From Paenibacillus endophyticus (lineage in GTDB: Bacteria; Bacillota; Bacilli; Paenibacillales; Paenibacillaceae): 64,000 bases of DNA. The stretch covers positions 496,001 through 560,000 of the forward strand of contig NZ_JACHXW010000002.1 in the NCBI RefSeq assembly GCF_014192395.1, in the 5' to 3' direction. Shown here piece after piece: positions 37,445 to 45,547 of this stretch; positions within the stretch are counted from its first letter, which is position 1, and each line of letters begins with the position of its first letter. The notes beneath the pieces are model-generated. The model worked only from the letters and a program-made list of their open reading frames with translations. It did not search any database and was not told where the DNA came from. The position numbers were made by a program, and so were the translations under genes.

Positions 37445-39182
37445 GTTGGCTCCCCTCCTCCTGTATCGCATGAAGTGTCGCATAGAGTCCCTGCTGCGTG
37501 AGCAGCTGGGCATGCGTGCCGCGCTGCACGATCACACCGTCATCGAGCACGACGATTTCATCCGCATGCTTGATCGCACTAATGCGATGGGCAATGATAA
37601 TCGTCGTTTTATCCTTCCGCTGCTTTTGGAGCGCGTCGATGATATCCTTTTCGGTCACGGCATCTACCGCACTGACGCTGTCATCCAAAATCATAATCGG
37701 GGCATCCTTAATGATCCCCCTCGCAAGGCTCGTTCGCTGGCGTTGACCGCCTGATAGCGTTAATCCCCGCTCACCGAGCCTCGTTTCGAATTGATTCGGC
37801 AGCTCGGCAATATTGTCATAGATTTGTGCATGCTTCGCGGCGGCTTCAACGGTGTCCAGCGGAAGCTCCCGATTGGAAAAAGCGATATTTTCTCTAATCG
37901 TCGTACTGAACAGGAATCCGTCCTGCGGAACATAGGCAAGCTGACTGCGCAAGCTCGCAAGCGTAAGCTCTCTTACATCAGTATTTCCGTACCGAATCGC
38001 TCCTTGCGGAGGGTCGATCGTGCGCAGCAGCAGCTTCATCAAGGTCGTTTTCCCGCTTCCTGTTCGTCCGATGATACCAAGCATAGCGCCTGCTTTGACG
38101 CTTAGGTTAATATCCTTCAATACCGGATTCGAGCCTTGCTCATATGCGAACGTAAGACCTTGAATCGAAATGCTGGCATCAGCCAAATCCATTTCCTTGG
38201 CATTCTCCAGCTCAACAATATCCGCTTGCTGCGATAGCAGTCCATTCAATCGCTCAAGAGAAGCTCGCGAGCGCTGGATCGTATTGATCACGTTGCCAAT
38301 TTGCTGCAGCGGATTCATCAGCATGCGGATATACAGCGTCAAAGCGACAAAGTTCCCAAGCGTAATTTGCTTCGTAATCGTTAAATATCCGCCGAAAGCA
38401 AGCGCTACGACCAGCGCAATCGCGCCAAGAAACGGAATCAACGCTTGGAAGAAGGAAGAGACCCGCACCAGCCGTAGTTGGTGATGCCTGATTTGGTCGA
38501 CGGTTTTGCCGAACCGCTCGTTCATAATCGTTTCTACCGCGAACTTCTTGGTAACCCGAATGCCGCCGAATTGCTCCTCGGCGGTTTCGGTCATTTTGCC
38601 AAGCGCCTCCTGCACCTCAAGCGATCTTCTGCGGATAACCGGGCCTAGGTATACGACGATGATTGGAATGAGAAGCAGTGGGAATACCGATGCCAATATC
38701 AGATAGTAGGGAATATGGCTCAGCAGCATCATGGTAACCGCCGCGATAAGCAGCATGGTAGCATTCGCAGTTGCGTTGAAGCCCATCGAGATCGACTCTC
38801 GAACCGCTGTTACGTCATTCATAAAGTAGCTCAGCAGCTTGCCGACACCATTCTTCGAATAGAACCGCTCGCCCATTTCAGTGAAATGCTTGAATAGGCC
38901 TCTGCGTACCAGAAACTCGAACTTTCTACCGACATACATGATCAAATACATCGCAATGCCGTTGAACAGCACATGGCCTATTCCGATGACAAGCAGCAGC
39001 AAGCTATAGTCAACAATCAGGCTGCTTGTCAGCCCGTTCATCTGCAGCTTATCCGTAAACTGTCCCAACACCTTCGGATAAAAAACGTTGATTAAATTAG
39101 AAAGCAAATGAAACAAAGTAGAGATCAGGTAAATCGGCCACGTTTTCCGAAAAAAATCTGCCAGTATCCGTTTTGGTTTCAA
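37419..39182 (-). CDS. ABC exporter half, YheI/BmrC-like (degenerate ATP site)
   Basis: 587 aa from a TTG start at 39182 with aggaag 10 bp upstream; no ATG fits. Membrane domain then ATPase: Walker A GRTGSGKTT, signature LSGGQRQRTSLARG, Walker B MILDDSVSAVD. The residue after Walker B is Asp instead of the catalytic Glu, the hallmark of the degenerate site of heterodimeric exporters such as BmrC. The coupled downstream gene supplies the complete site. Confidence 0.87.
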   Translation of the reverse strand: MKPKRILADFFRKTWPIYLISTLFHLLSNLINVFYPKVLGQFTDKLQMNGLTSSLIVDYSLLLLVIGIGHVLFNGIAMYLIMYVGRKFEFLVRRGLFKHFTEMGERFYSKNGVGKLLSYFMNDVTAVRESISMGFNATANATMLLIAAVTMMLLSHIPYYLILASVFPLLLIPIIVVYLGPVIRRRSLEVQEALGKMTETAEEQFGGIRVTKKFAVETIMNERFGKTVDQIRHHQLRLVRVSSFFQALIPFLGAIALVVALAFGGYLTITKQITLGNFVALTLYIRMLMNPLQQIGNVINTIQRSRASLERLNGLLSQQADIVELENAKEMDLADASISIQGLTFAYEQGSNPVLKDINLSVKAGAMLGIIGRTGSGKTTLMKLLLRTIDPPQGAIRYGNTDVRELTLASLRSQLAYVPQDGFLFSTTIRENIAFSNRELPLDTVEAAAKHAQIYDNIAELPNQFETRLGERGLTLSGGQRQRTSLARGIIKDAPIMILDDSVSAVDAVTEKDIIDALQKQRKDKTTIIIAHRISAIKHADEIVVLDDGVIVQRGTHAQLLTQQGLYATLHAIQEEGSQHATGTSHS

Positions 39183-39215
39183 AAAACGATCACTTCCTAT
39201 AATGAAGGATTTGTC

Positions 39216-41042
39216 TTAAGATACATCCGTTTGCGGAAACTGCAGCTCATACAGCTGGCTGTAGCGTCCTTCCAGCCGCAGCAGTTCGTCATGCGCGCCA
39301 AACTCGACGATTTTCCCCTTCTCCAGCACATAAATCCGGTCCGCCTTCTGAATCGTAGACAAGCGATGGGCAATTACCATGCAGGTACGCCCTTTAAGCA
39401 GCATGGCCAAAGCGTCTTGGATATGCTGTTCCGATTCTGTATCGAGCGAGGCGGTCGCTTCATCCAAAATGATGATCCGCGGATTTTTCAAAATTGCCCT
39501 CGCTATCGAGAGCCGCTGTTTCTGCCCGCCGGACAGCTTTACTCCCCGTTCGCCGATCTGCGTCCCATAGCCGTGGGGGAAACTTTCGATAAAACCTGCG
39601 GCATTCGCCGCTTCGGCCGCTGCCATGACTTCCTCGTCTGTCGACTGCAGGCTGCCATAACGGATGTTCTCCGCGATAGTGCCGTTGAACAACACGATAT
39701 CCTGCGAGACGATTCCGATCTGTTCCCTTAATGAAGCCAAGGTAATATCTTTGATCGAATAGCCGTCAATCGTTATTTCTCCGTTCTGCGGATCATAGAA
39801 TCTAGCAATAAGATGTGCGATTGTCGTTTTGCCCGAGCCCGATGAGCCGACAAGCGCCGTTACCTTGCCAGCTTCTAGCTCCAAGCTAAAACGCTCAAGC
39901 AAGGTTGAATCATTGGAATAAGCAAAGTCGATATGATCGAAAACGATATGCCCGTTCACCGGCGGGAGGATGGCTGCGTGCTGCTTCTCCACGATTTCCG
40001 CTTTGGTGTTCATGACCTCCATTATTCGCTCATATGCGGCTGCTGATTGCTGAACTGTATTCATGATGCGGCTGAAATGGCGGATCGGATTTTGCAGAAG
40101 GCGCAAATACGCGATGAACGCGACGATTGTACCTACTGTCATTTGATCCTTCATCGCGAGCCACGCGCCGAACACGAGCACGATTGCAAGGCCGAGAAAG
40201 TTTAAAAAATCAATAATAGGCTCATAAGCTGCCCGCAAGCGGGTCACTTGAATGTTCGCATCCATATTCTTTTGGGTCCGCTCTGAGAAGCGCTCCGATT
40301 CGTACTCTTCGGCAGTAAACGCTTTAATGAGCCGGATACCGGTCAACGTATTCTGAAGATGATCGCTGACGTCTGCCACCGACTCCTGTACCGTACGGAA
40401 GGAGGAGCGCATCCTCTTGCCAAACACCTTAGTCGTAAGCAGCATGAACGGAAAGGTTGCTAGCAGCATTAGCGTGAGCTTCCAATCGATCCACAGCATG
40501 TATACGGCAATAGCGGTAAAGGTGAAGAAGTCAGTAAATAATTGCATCATGCTTGAGGAAATCATTTGCTGAAGTATGCTTACGTCGTTCGTAACGCGCG
40601 ACATGAGATCGCCCGTTCGGTTGCGGTCGAAAAAGGACACATCCAAGCTTTGCATGTGGCGGTATAAATCATTGCGAAGATTATAAAGCACACGCTGGCC
40701 GATGGAGGCCATCAGCGAGGTGCTTGCATAGCGCAGAGCGCCAAGCGCAACCGCAGCACCCAATACGCCGCCGCCGATGAGCAGCAGCTTGTTAAACAGC
40801 CGATTCGGAATGATATGGTCGATCGTATAGCGCGTTAATTGCGGGACGATGAACTCGAGGAGCGAGATGGCGATTACGCAAAGAACTGCACCGATGAGCA
40901 GAGGAAGCTGCGTCCTTGCATGCGTATATATCCGGGCAAACATATTGTAAATGCTGGCCGGCTTCGCCTTTTCTCCGGTTCCGAATCTTTTTGCTCCGCC
41001 TCCAGGTCTAAATGTGGGTGCTGGAGTGTATGGATCACTCAT
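39216..41042 (-). CDS. ABC exporter half-transporter (homodimer type)
   Basis: 608 aa. Membrane domain (about 50-340) with SFFDRNRTGDLMSRV and an ATPase with Walker A GSSGSGKTT, LSGGQKQRLSIARA, Walker B with Glu (IIILDEATASLD) and AHRLSTI. All catalytic residues are intact, so it can act as a homodimer, unlike the next two. Its start overlaps the PadR stop (ATGA), so it is under the PadR promoter. Probably a multidrug or lipid exporter. Confidence 0.88.
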   Translation of the reverse strand: MSDPYTPAPTFRPGGGAKRFGTGEKAKPASIYNMFARIYTHARTQLPLLIGAVLCVIAISLLEFIVPQLTRYTIDHIIPNRLFNKLLLIGGGVLGAAVALGALRYASTSLMASIGQRVLYNLRNDLYRHMQSLDVSFFDRNRTGDLMSRVTNDVSILQQMISSSMMQLFTDFFTFTAIAVYMLWIDWKLTLMLLATFPFMLLTTKVFGKRMRSSFRTVQESVADVSDHLQNTLTGIRLIKAFTAEEYESERFSERTQKNMDANIQVTRLRAAYEPIIDFLNFLGLAIVLVFGAWLAMKDQMTVGTIVAFIAYLRLLQNPIRHFSRIMNTVQQSAAAYERIMEVMNTKAEIVEKQHAAILPPVNGHIVFDHIDFAYSNDSTLLERFSLELEAGKVTALVGSSGSGKTTIAHLIARFYDPQNGEITIDGYSIKDITLASLREQIGIVSQDIVLFNGTIAENIRYGSLQSTDEEVMAAAEAANAAGFIESFPHGYGTQIGERGVKLSGGQKQRLSIARAILKNPRIIILDEATASLDTESEQHIQDALAMLLKGRTCMVIAHRLSTIQKADRIYVLEKGKIVEFGAHDELLRLEGRYSQLYELQFPQTDVS

Positions 41043-41629
41043 GAGCCGTCACCTTCTACGCTGTTGCCTTCCGTGTCAACCGCGATTTGCCTAAGCGATA
41101 CACGCAGATGGTCTAGCACTGTACGGAGCTGGGCTGCCTTCCTGCTGTCGCTGACAACAGCGCGCTCCGCCGCCTTCAGCAAATGCAGCAATTCTTTGCC
41201 TGCTGGCGTTAGCCGGCGGTTCGGTTTGCGCTGCTCGCATGGAACGCCTTCCTCATCCAGAAACATATGCTCGCGCCGATCCGGCGACGGGATACCATTT
41301 TCCTTCTCCTCAAGCAAATAATCGCGGCCACTATCGGTAATTTCGAATATTTTCTTGCCGTCCTGCTTCGAGGATTCCACCAGCCCTTGATCTCGCAGCA
41401 TCTGAAGCGTTGGATAAATCGAGCCAGCGCTCGGCTTATAGGTCCCACCCGACTGCTCCTCCAACGCCTTCATCATCTGGTAGCCGTGCATGCTCTCCTG
41501 CTCCAGCAGCTCCAGCAGCGCATATTTCACCCCGCCGCGGCTAAAAAAACGTCTGCCGGAGCCGTTTGCCTCTCTTCCATGACCATGATGTAGAAATAAT
41601 CGTTCCTCTTGCTGCCATTCATCTGTCAT
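41039..41629 (-). CDS. PadR-family transcriptional repressor
   Basis: 196 aa from the ATG at 41629 (RBS aaggaga). The winged-helix domain reads KYALLELLEQESMHGYQMM, then TYKPSAGSIYPTLQMLRDQGLV, a clear PadR motif, and a helical C-terminal dimerisation part. A linker rich in His, Arg and Gly lies at the N-terminus. PadR proteins repress an adjacent exporter operon until a drug or phenolic compound binds. Its own promoter carries two copies of a palindrome, and three ABC exporter genes follow, so autoregulation plus exporter control is inferred. Confidence 0.92.
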   Translation of the reverse strand: MTDEWQQEERLFLHHGHGREANGSGRRFFSRGGVKYALLELLEQESMHGYQMMKALEEQSGGTYKPSAGSIYPTLQMLRDQGLVESSKQDGKKIFEITDSGRDYLLEEKENGIPSPDRREHMFLDEEGVPCEQRKPNRRLTPAGKELLHLLKAAERAVVSDSRKAAQLRTVLDHLRVSLRQIAVDTEGNSVEGDGS

Positions 41630-41648
41630 TGTGAAATCTCCTTCATTA

Positions 41649-41689
41649 ACGATATATCGTATTGATTTAGATTCTAAACGATATATCGT
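41649..41689 (-). promoter_or_regulatory. Two inverted PadR-type operator palindromes
   Basis: ACGATATATCGT occurs at 41649-41660 and 41678-41689, 29 bp centre to centre. The extended copies TTAACGATATATCGT and ACGATATATCGTTAA are mirror images. The upstream copy lies wholly inside the -35/-10 spacer; the other lies in the leader just ahead of the PadR start. Confidence 0.8.
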
Positions 41690-41699
41690 TAACTTACAA
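41671..41699 (-). promoter_or_regulatory. Sigma-A promoter of the padR-ABC operon
   Basis: On the minus strand TTGTAA (41694-41699) and TAGAAT (41671-41676) are exactly 17 bp apart. The spacer is filled by the extended palindrome GTTAACGATATATCGTT. Confidence 0.75.
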
Positions 41700-41782
41700 T
41701 ATCGACTTACAGAAGAAACCAATTCCTATTTCATCAATGGTGGAAACCGCGGCGAAACTTTGATAATATATGGTTTTTCGGC

Positions 41783-41814
41783 AAAAAAAAGAGACATCTC
41801 TCAAAGCATGTCTC
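41783..41814 (-). terminator. Intrinsic terminator, probably of the YezD-family transcript
   Basis: On the minus strand GAGACAT and ATGTCTC arms (41808-41814 and 41791-41797) are followed by eight T. It lies upstream of the PadR promoter and isolates the two units. The rest of 41815-42007 has only a doubtful 25-codon frame (41891-41968, minus). Confidence 0.75.
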
Positions 41815-42007
41815 CGGTAATCCTGTCGATTTTACATACAGCCATATATAGTTAACAAGCTGCCAATACGGCACTTGCTTCTTTGTCTTACTAGGCAACG
41901 AAACAGCCTAACTCCATAACGAGGTTTCTTCTGCCGAAGGATAGAAACTTTTTTTCTCCCTTCGCCATACGCTACCTCTCGTTTTTCCGGGAAATGGGAA
42001 TCGATGA

Positions 42008-42193
42008 TTAGGATTTTTGCCGTTTAACGGAGGAAGGGGATTTCTCCGTATCAAAGCGGCTGCGCTCGGTCCGATCGATTTGCACGATTTGACCATTGTG
42101 AATCGTGATCTGAACAACGCCATATTGTACGCCTACCAACTGCTCTTTAATTCGTTGCAGCCATTCATCAGCAACCTCAACCGTTCGGGACAT
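42008..42193 (-). CDS. YezD-family small protein (DUF2292)
   Basis: 61 aa. Core WLQRIKEQLVGVQYGVVQITIHNGQIVQIDRTERSRF matches the YezD family in length and pattern (shown in two parts: WLQRIKEQLVGVQYG and VVQITIHNGQIVQID). Function unknown; the fold looks like a small beta-hairpin/alpha unit. The ATG at 42193 follows agagagg at 9 bp. A long structured leader precedes it. Confidence 0.8.
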   Translation of the reverse strand: MSRTVEVADEWLQRIKEQLVGVQYGVVQITIHNGQIVQIDRTERSRFDTEKSPSSVKRQKS

Positions 42194-42240
42194 AATCAAC
42201 ATCCTCTCTAAAGTAATGGGTGTAGCTTATAGAAAATAAA

Positions 42241-42286
42241 GGAGGCGCACGTCAAACGAATGTAGCTTCGATTGGCATGCGCCTCC
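42241..42286 (-). terminator. Attenuator-like terminator in the YezD leader
   Basis: On the minus strand GGAGGCGCA and TGCGCCTCC form the stem, followed by TTTATTTT. The 6-base run TGCGCC (42299-42304) just upstream could pair with the first arm instead, giving an antiterminator. Confidence 0.6.
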
Positions 42287-42306
42287 AGTTTTCTAGCGGG
42301 CGCAAC

Positions 42307-42354
42307 TTGCTGAGCCTATAGCGTTCGTTATGCCATAAAGGCTTATGCAAGCAA
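42307..42354 (-). promoter_or_regulatory. Structured RNA hairpin in the YezD leader, possible riboregulator
   Basis: On the minus strand nested pairings TTGCT/AGCAA, AGCC/GGCT and TAT-GC/GC-ATA build one extended hairpin directly upstream of the antiterminator and terminator elements. It does not match any riboswitch consensus I know. Together with the promoter at 42392-42420 it makes a leader of about 190 nt. Confidence 0.5.
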
Positions 42355-42391
42355 CATTATTTATTTCCGACTAATTCAATAGGATAAATTA

Positions 42392-42420
42392 AATTTAACA
42401 TGATGTTTTTCATTCGTCAA
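42392..42420 (-). promoter_or_regulatory. Sigma-A promoter of the YezD transcript
   Basis: TTGACG and TAAATT, 17 bp apart on the minus strand. Confidence 0.6.
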
Positions 42421-42463
42421 CACTTATCCCACTTTTTTAGCGGGCATTTCTGTAAAACAAATT

Positions 42464-42532
42464 AAAAAAACGCCTGTTAGTCGACGCGAGGCTGCTGTAT
42501 TCTTAAGCAGTCTCGCGTCGCCCTTGGCGCTT
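42464..42532 (-). terminator. Intrinsic terminator after the chemoreceptor gene
   Basis: A long stem on the minus strand (CGACGCGAG.CTGCT with AGCAG.CTCGCGTCG) with an outer GCGCC/GGCG pairing, followed by seven T. Confidence 0.75.
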
Positions 42533-42544
42533 TCCTTCATGCCT

Positions 42545-44029
42545 CTATGATTTGGTGCCTGCCAGCTGCTTGAGCTCTACCAGCAATTGATCAAGCTGCT
42601 CATACTCTTCTACCATCGTATGAATTTTGATATCCTGCGTTTCCATGCTCGCATGCACCTCTTGAACGGAAGCCATGTTTTGCTCCGTTGTAGCAGCGAT
42701 ATTAACCATCTCATCCGCCATGCTGGAGTAACGGCTGTGAAGCTCGTAGGCAGAGCTGCCTACCGCATCAGAGTGTCGTTTCACAAGCTCTGTATTTTCA
42801 TTGATGCGATCAATAAGCTGCTCCACTTGATTGGATACGTCACGGCTTGTCGCTACAGCCGCTTGTCCATTCTCAACTTGCTCATGCACGGCGCTGATCT
42901 GGTAGCGGATATCGGTTAAAATATCCGTGATCTCCTTTGTGGCAATTCTCGAGTTGTCCGCCAGCTTCCGAACCTCGCCGGATACGACTGCGAACCCGCG
43001 GCCATGCTCACCGGCGCGAGCGGCTTCAATAGCCGCATTAAGTGCAAGCAGGTTGGTTTGCTCTGCAATATCGCTTATTGTGCTCACAATGGAGCTGACC
43101 TTGTCATTTTGTTCGTTTAGCTGCTTCATCATCTCGACGGTATGTGTAATAATCGAGCGAACGCTCTCCACCTCTTTGGACAGTGTTGACATCTGCTCGC
43201 GGTTTTGCACCGTCAACCCAGCGTTGTCAGCCGAGTATTGCTGCAGAAGCTCGGTGCCTTCTAGAAGCTGCTTGACTGAAGCATCAATAATTTGCGAGGA
43301 TTCGCTAATGTTTAATATGGTTCCGGTTTGCTTCTCAATTGCTGCCGACATCTCGGAGAACGTAACCGTAACTTCCTTGGAAATCTCACCTGTGGAGCGA
43401 ACGGTCGATTGCTGGCTGCTGCTGAATTCCGATAACACGGCAATCGAGGAATTGAGTTTAGCGAGCAAAGCCTCCGCCATGTCTTTCGAGGTCAACGCCT
43501 CCCGCTGCTTATCTGTTACCTGCCGCTGGAGCTTTCCGCTGAAGCCCGCGGAGAATGCAAGCGCAACCGTAGCAAAAACCAAATACAAGAATAAATAAAC
43601 GAGTGATTCGTTAGGAAACAGCTTCGGTTGTAGCACAGGATCTAGAAATAAATAGGTGCTCAGCGCTGATCCGAGTATGCCTGTAAATATGATCGGTCTA
43701 TGATCGGCATATAACGTAATAATAGCTAGATTTACATAAACTAAGAAATAGGTGCTTACGATCGGGTTCGGATCAGACAAAATTAATAGACTTACGATAA
43801 TGGTTAGAATAATCGGCACGAAATACTTGATATAGGCCGTCAGAATGCCCCGGTATGTCATGAAAGTGGCTGCCCCGCACAAAAATGTACCGACTCCGGC
43901 AAGCAAGAGAACCATGTTTGCCCCAAGCCCGATAGCAAGATCCGTTGCGATTCCAAGAGCTAGAAGGCTCCATAGAATTTTGATTAACAATCGATTGCGT
44001 TTGTCTAGTTCTGTCAATTCTCTTTTCAC
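42545..44029 (-). CDS. Methyl-accepting chemotaxis protein with six-helix membrane sensor
   Basis: 494 aa, GTG start with aggcgg RBS. Residues 15-165 form about six membrane helices with very short loops and no extracellular domain or HAMP. The rest is a coiled-coil signalling domain whose hairpin tip reads [20 protein letters not shown], then [12 protein letters not shown], the CheA/CheW contact. It should sense membrane state or a hydrophobic ligand and steer flagellar motion. It starts 50 bp after the GNAT-like gene on the same strand and may share its transcript. No other che gene is nearby except a CheR-like one at 50139. Confidence 0.9.
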   Translation of the reverse strand: MKRELTELDKRNRLLIKILWSLLALGIATDLAIGLGANMVLLLAGVGTFLCGAATFMTYRGILTAYIKYFVPIILTIIVSLLILSDPNPIVSTYFLVYVNLAIITLYADHRPIIFTGILGSALSTYLFLDPVLQPKLFPNESLVYLFLYLVFATVALAFSAGFSGKLQRQVTDKQREALTSKDMAEALLAKLNSSIAVLSEFSSSQQSTVRSTGEISKEVTVTFSEMSAAIEKQTGTILNISESSQIIDASVKQLLEGTELLQQYSADNAGLTVQNREQMSTLSKEVESVRSIITHTVEMMKQLNEQNDKVSSIVSTISDIAEQTNLLALNAAIEAARAGEHGRGFAVVSGEVRKLADNSRIATKEITDILTDIRYQISAVHEQVENGQAAVATSRDVSNQVEQLIDRINENTELVKRHSDAVGSSAYELHSRYSSMADEMVNIAATTEQNMASVQEVHASMETQDIKIHTMVEEYEQLDQLLVELKQLAGTKS

Positions 44030-44079
44030 GACATTTCCGCCTTTTCTGATTAAACTATTTGTTGCGCAAGCTTAACCGC

Positions 44080-44658
44080 CTACCTGTGCCCTGCTCCTCC
44101 CGCTCCATTTGCAGCTAGCACGGCCTCTTGCGGATAAACAAGCCACTCGTAGCGTTGTTTGTTGCGATACATCTGCTCCATGTCGAATAAAACCGGAACA
44201 ACGTCGTCGCCCTTATAAAATATTTTCTCTCCCACCTTCTCTAAAGGAACTTGGTAAGAAATGCGAAGCGCCCGCAGAAATATCGGCTCAAGCAGAGAAA
44301 CGAAATATTTCAGCTGCAGCTTCTCGGCGATATAAACAGCCGAAGAAAGCAAATCCGAAAGATAATGCCCACGGTATGGTCTGAGCAGCGCCATTTTGTC
44401 AATTTCCGCGACGGCACCGCCAGCATCGATAACCTTTTGGTTCTTTTGGAAAGGCCATGCCTCATTAATAACGCTCGAGGTTAAGCTGTATGGCTTAATC
44501 TCGGACGTCCCTACATAATGTCCTTCTGCCGTCACAACGATGAATTTCTCAAGAGTCTGTTCGGAAAATTCAAGTTCAAAGCCCTTCTCCATCCAGACCG
44601 TAGTCCAGATGCCATTAAACATAGCCAACTCCAGCTCGTTCTCCACTTTTTTAAACAT
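44080..44658 (-). CDS. GNAT-fold protein resembling N-acyl amino acid / autoinducer synthases
   Basis: 192 aa, RBS aaggag. The pattern AVAEIDKMALLRPYRG, then LLSSAVYIAEKLQLKYFVS, LEPIFLRALR and FYKGDDVVPVLFDMEQM follows the layout of acyl-homoserine-lactone synthase-like and PEP-CTERM-associated acyltransferases: an acidic-Ser/Lys strand, an acyl-donor loop with basic residues, and a final strand. It may join an acyl group from acyl-ACP or CoA to an amino acid. This is a fold-level assignment; a plain GNAT acetyltransferase is the alternative. It precedes the chemoreceptor gene. Confidence 0.55.
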   Translation of the reverse strand: MFKKVENELELAMFNGIWTTVWMEKGFELEFSEQTLEKFIVVTAEGHYVGTSEIKPYSLTSSVINEAWPFQKNQKVIDAGGAVAEIDKMALLRPYRGHYLSDLLSSAVYIAEKLQLKYFVSLLEPIFLRALRISYQVPLEKVGEKIFYKGDDVVPVLFDMEQMYRNKQRYEWLVYPQEAVLAANGAGGAGHR

Positions 44659-44968
44659 GATTTTTCTCCTTTATCTCTCTAATTTCTCGCAGGTTTCTTT
44701 GAAGTTAAATTAGATGTAGGCAACCTATTTATCGGAATAATATACGCAATAATTTACCATTTTCACAGAAATAACATATGAAGCTTCCCTTATTATTCCT
44801 AGTGAGAAAGTGAGAATTTGAAACAGATCGTAACATTCCCGCTAGTCAGTTGTCAATAATTTCCTGTTTATTTTGTTTCAAAAATCGACCTTTCGTTTAT
44901 ATATAACTAAGAAATCCATAAACGTTGATCATCCAGATCGACAAATAAAAATTGAGGAGAGATGACAA
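44659..44968. other. Intergenic region between divergent GNAT and ytxH genes
   Basis: 310 AT-rich bases. The only motif I can support is the SigB-type promoter at 44875-44900. A GTTTCA on the minus strand at 44819-44824 has no matching -10 at the right distance. Confidence 0.6.
44875..44900 (+). promoter_or_regulatory. SigB-type promoter of ytxH
   Basis: GTTTCA-N14-GTTTAT, 68 bp ahead of the ytxH start. It shares the -35 and the 14-bp spacer with five other promoters in this island; the -10 is a weaker match to GGGTAA. Confidence 0.6.
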
Positions 44969-45325
44969 ATGTCACGAGAAAACTCTAGTAACGGCGTATT
45001 GGTAGGCGCAATTGTAGGAGGTGCAATCGGTGCCATTTCGGCTCTGCTTTTTGCACCAAAAACGGGCACGGATCTTCGCGAGGATCTTGCAAGCAAGTTT
45101 AAGGCGATTAGCGACAAAACAAGGGATATCGCCACTACAGTCGGTCATACGACCAAAGACCTGGCAGCTACTGTCGGTCAGAATACGAAGGATCTGGCAA
45201 CCAACATTAAGGACGAGGCCGGCGATCTAATCGACCATGCCAAACAATCGAATCAAACAATCATGGACAACTTTTCCTCTAAGAAAGAAGATGTCAAGGA
45301 CGAACTTGCCACTACTGGGAGGTAA
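44969..45325 (+). CDS. ytxH: YtxH-like general stress protein
   Basis: 118 aa. One N-terminal glycine-rich membrane helix (VLVGAIVGGAIGAISALLFAPKTG), ending in the APKTG motif of the YtxH family, then repeated amphipathic 11-mers (TVGHTTKDLAA, TVGQNTKDLAT) as in LEA-like stress proteins. In B. subtilis ytxH is under SigB and SigH. Here a SigB-type promoter precedes it and a 46-aa gene follows at once. Confidence 0.88.
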   Translation: MSRENSSNGVLVGAIVGGAIGAISALLFAPKTGTDLREDLASKFKAISDKTRDIATTVGHTTKDLAATVGQNTKDLATNIKDEAGDLIDHAKQSNQTIMDNFSSKKEDVKDELATTGR

Positions 45326-45329
45326 TGAA

Positions 45330-45470
45330 ATGAAAGCCGATCTTGATGCAACGACAAACTCGATGGCCCCCACCGAGGAAGAAATGATTAAGCTCGGCGA
45401 GGATATGGAAAACATGGACACGAACGCTGAGGTTATCGAGAAAGGGTTGGTTCCTGACCCGGCTCAATAA
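45330..45470 (+). CDS. Small acidic protein, unknown
   Basis: 46 aa (MKADLDATTNSMAPTEEEMI at the start), strongly acidic, no membrane helix. RBS gggagg overlaps the ytxH stop, so it is translated from the same stress transcript. No family recognised. Confidence 0.65.
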   Translation: MKADLDATTNSMAPTEEEMIKLGEDMENMDTNAEVIEKGLVPDPAQ

Positions 45471-45480
45471 ATACACAGTA

Positions 45481-45522
45481 AAGCACCCTCTCCATCATCA
45501 AGATGGAGAGGGTGCTTTTTTG
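45481..45522. terminator. Bidirectional intrinsic terminator
   Basis: aagcaccctctccatc pairs with gatggagagggtgctt, followed by T on the plus strand; also ends the sigB transcript. Confidence 0.9.
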
Positions 45523-45547
45523 AAACCTATTTAGAACAAAAGAACGT

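Noticed and set aside
41891-41968. 25-codon minus-strand frame with a weak RBS upstream of PadR
   Set aside because: Too short, RBS spacing poor, and no recognised peptide family; left as part of the intergenic region.
44799-44824. GTTTCA on the minus strand upstream of the GNAT gene as a SigB promoter
   Set aside because: At 14 bp spacing the -10 would be CACTAG; no match.
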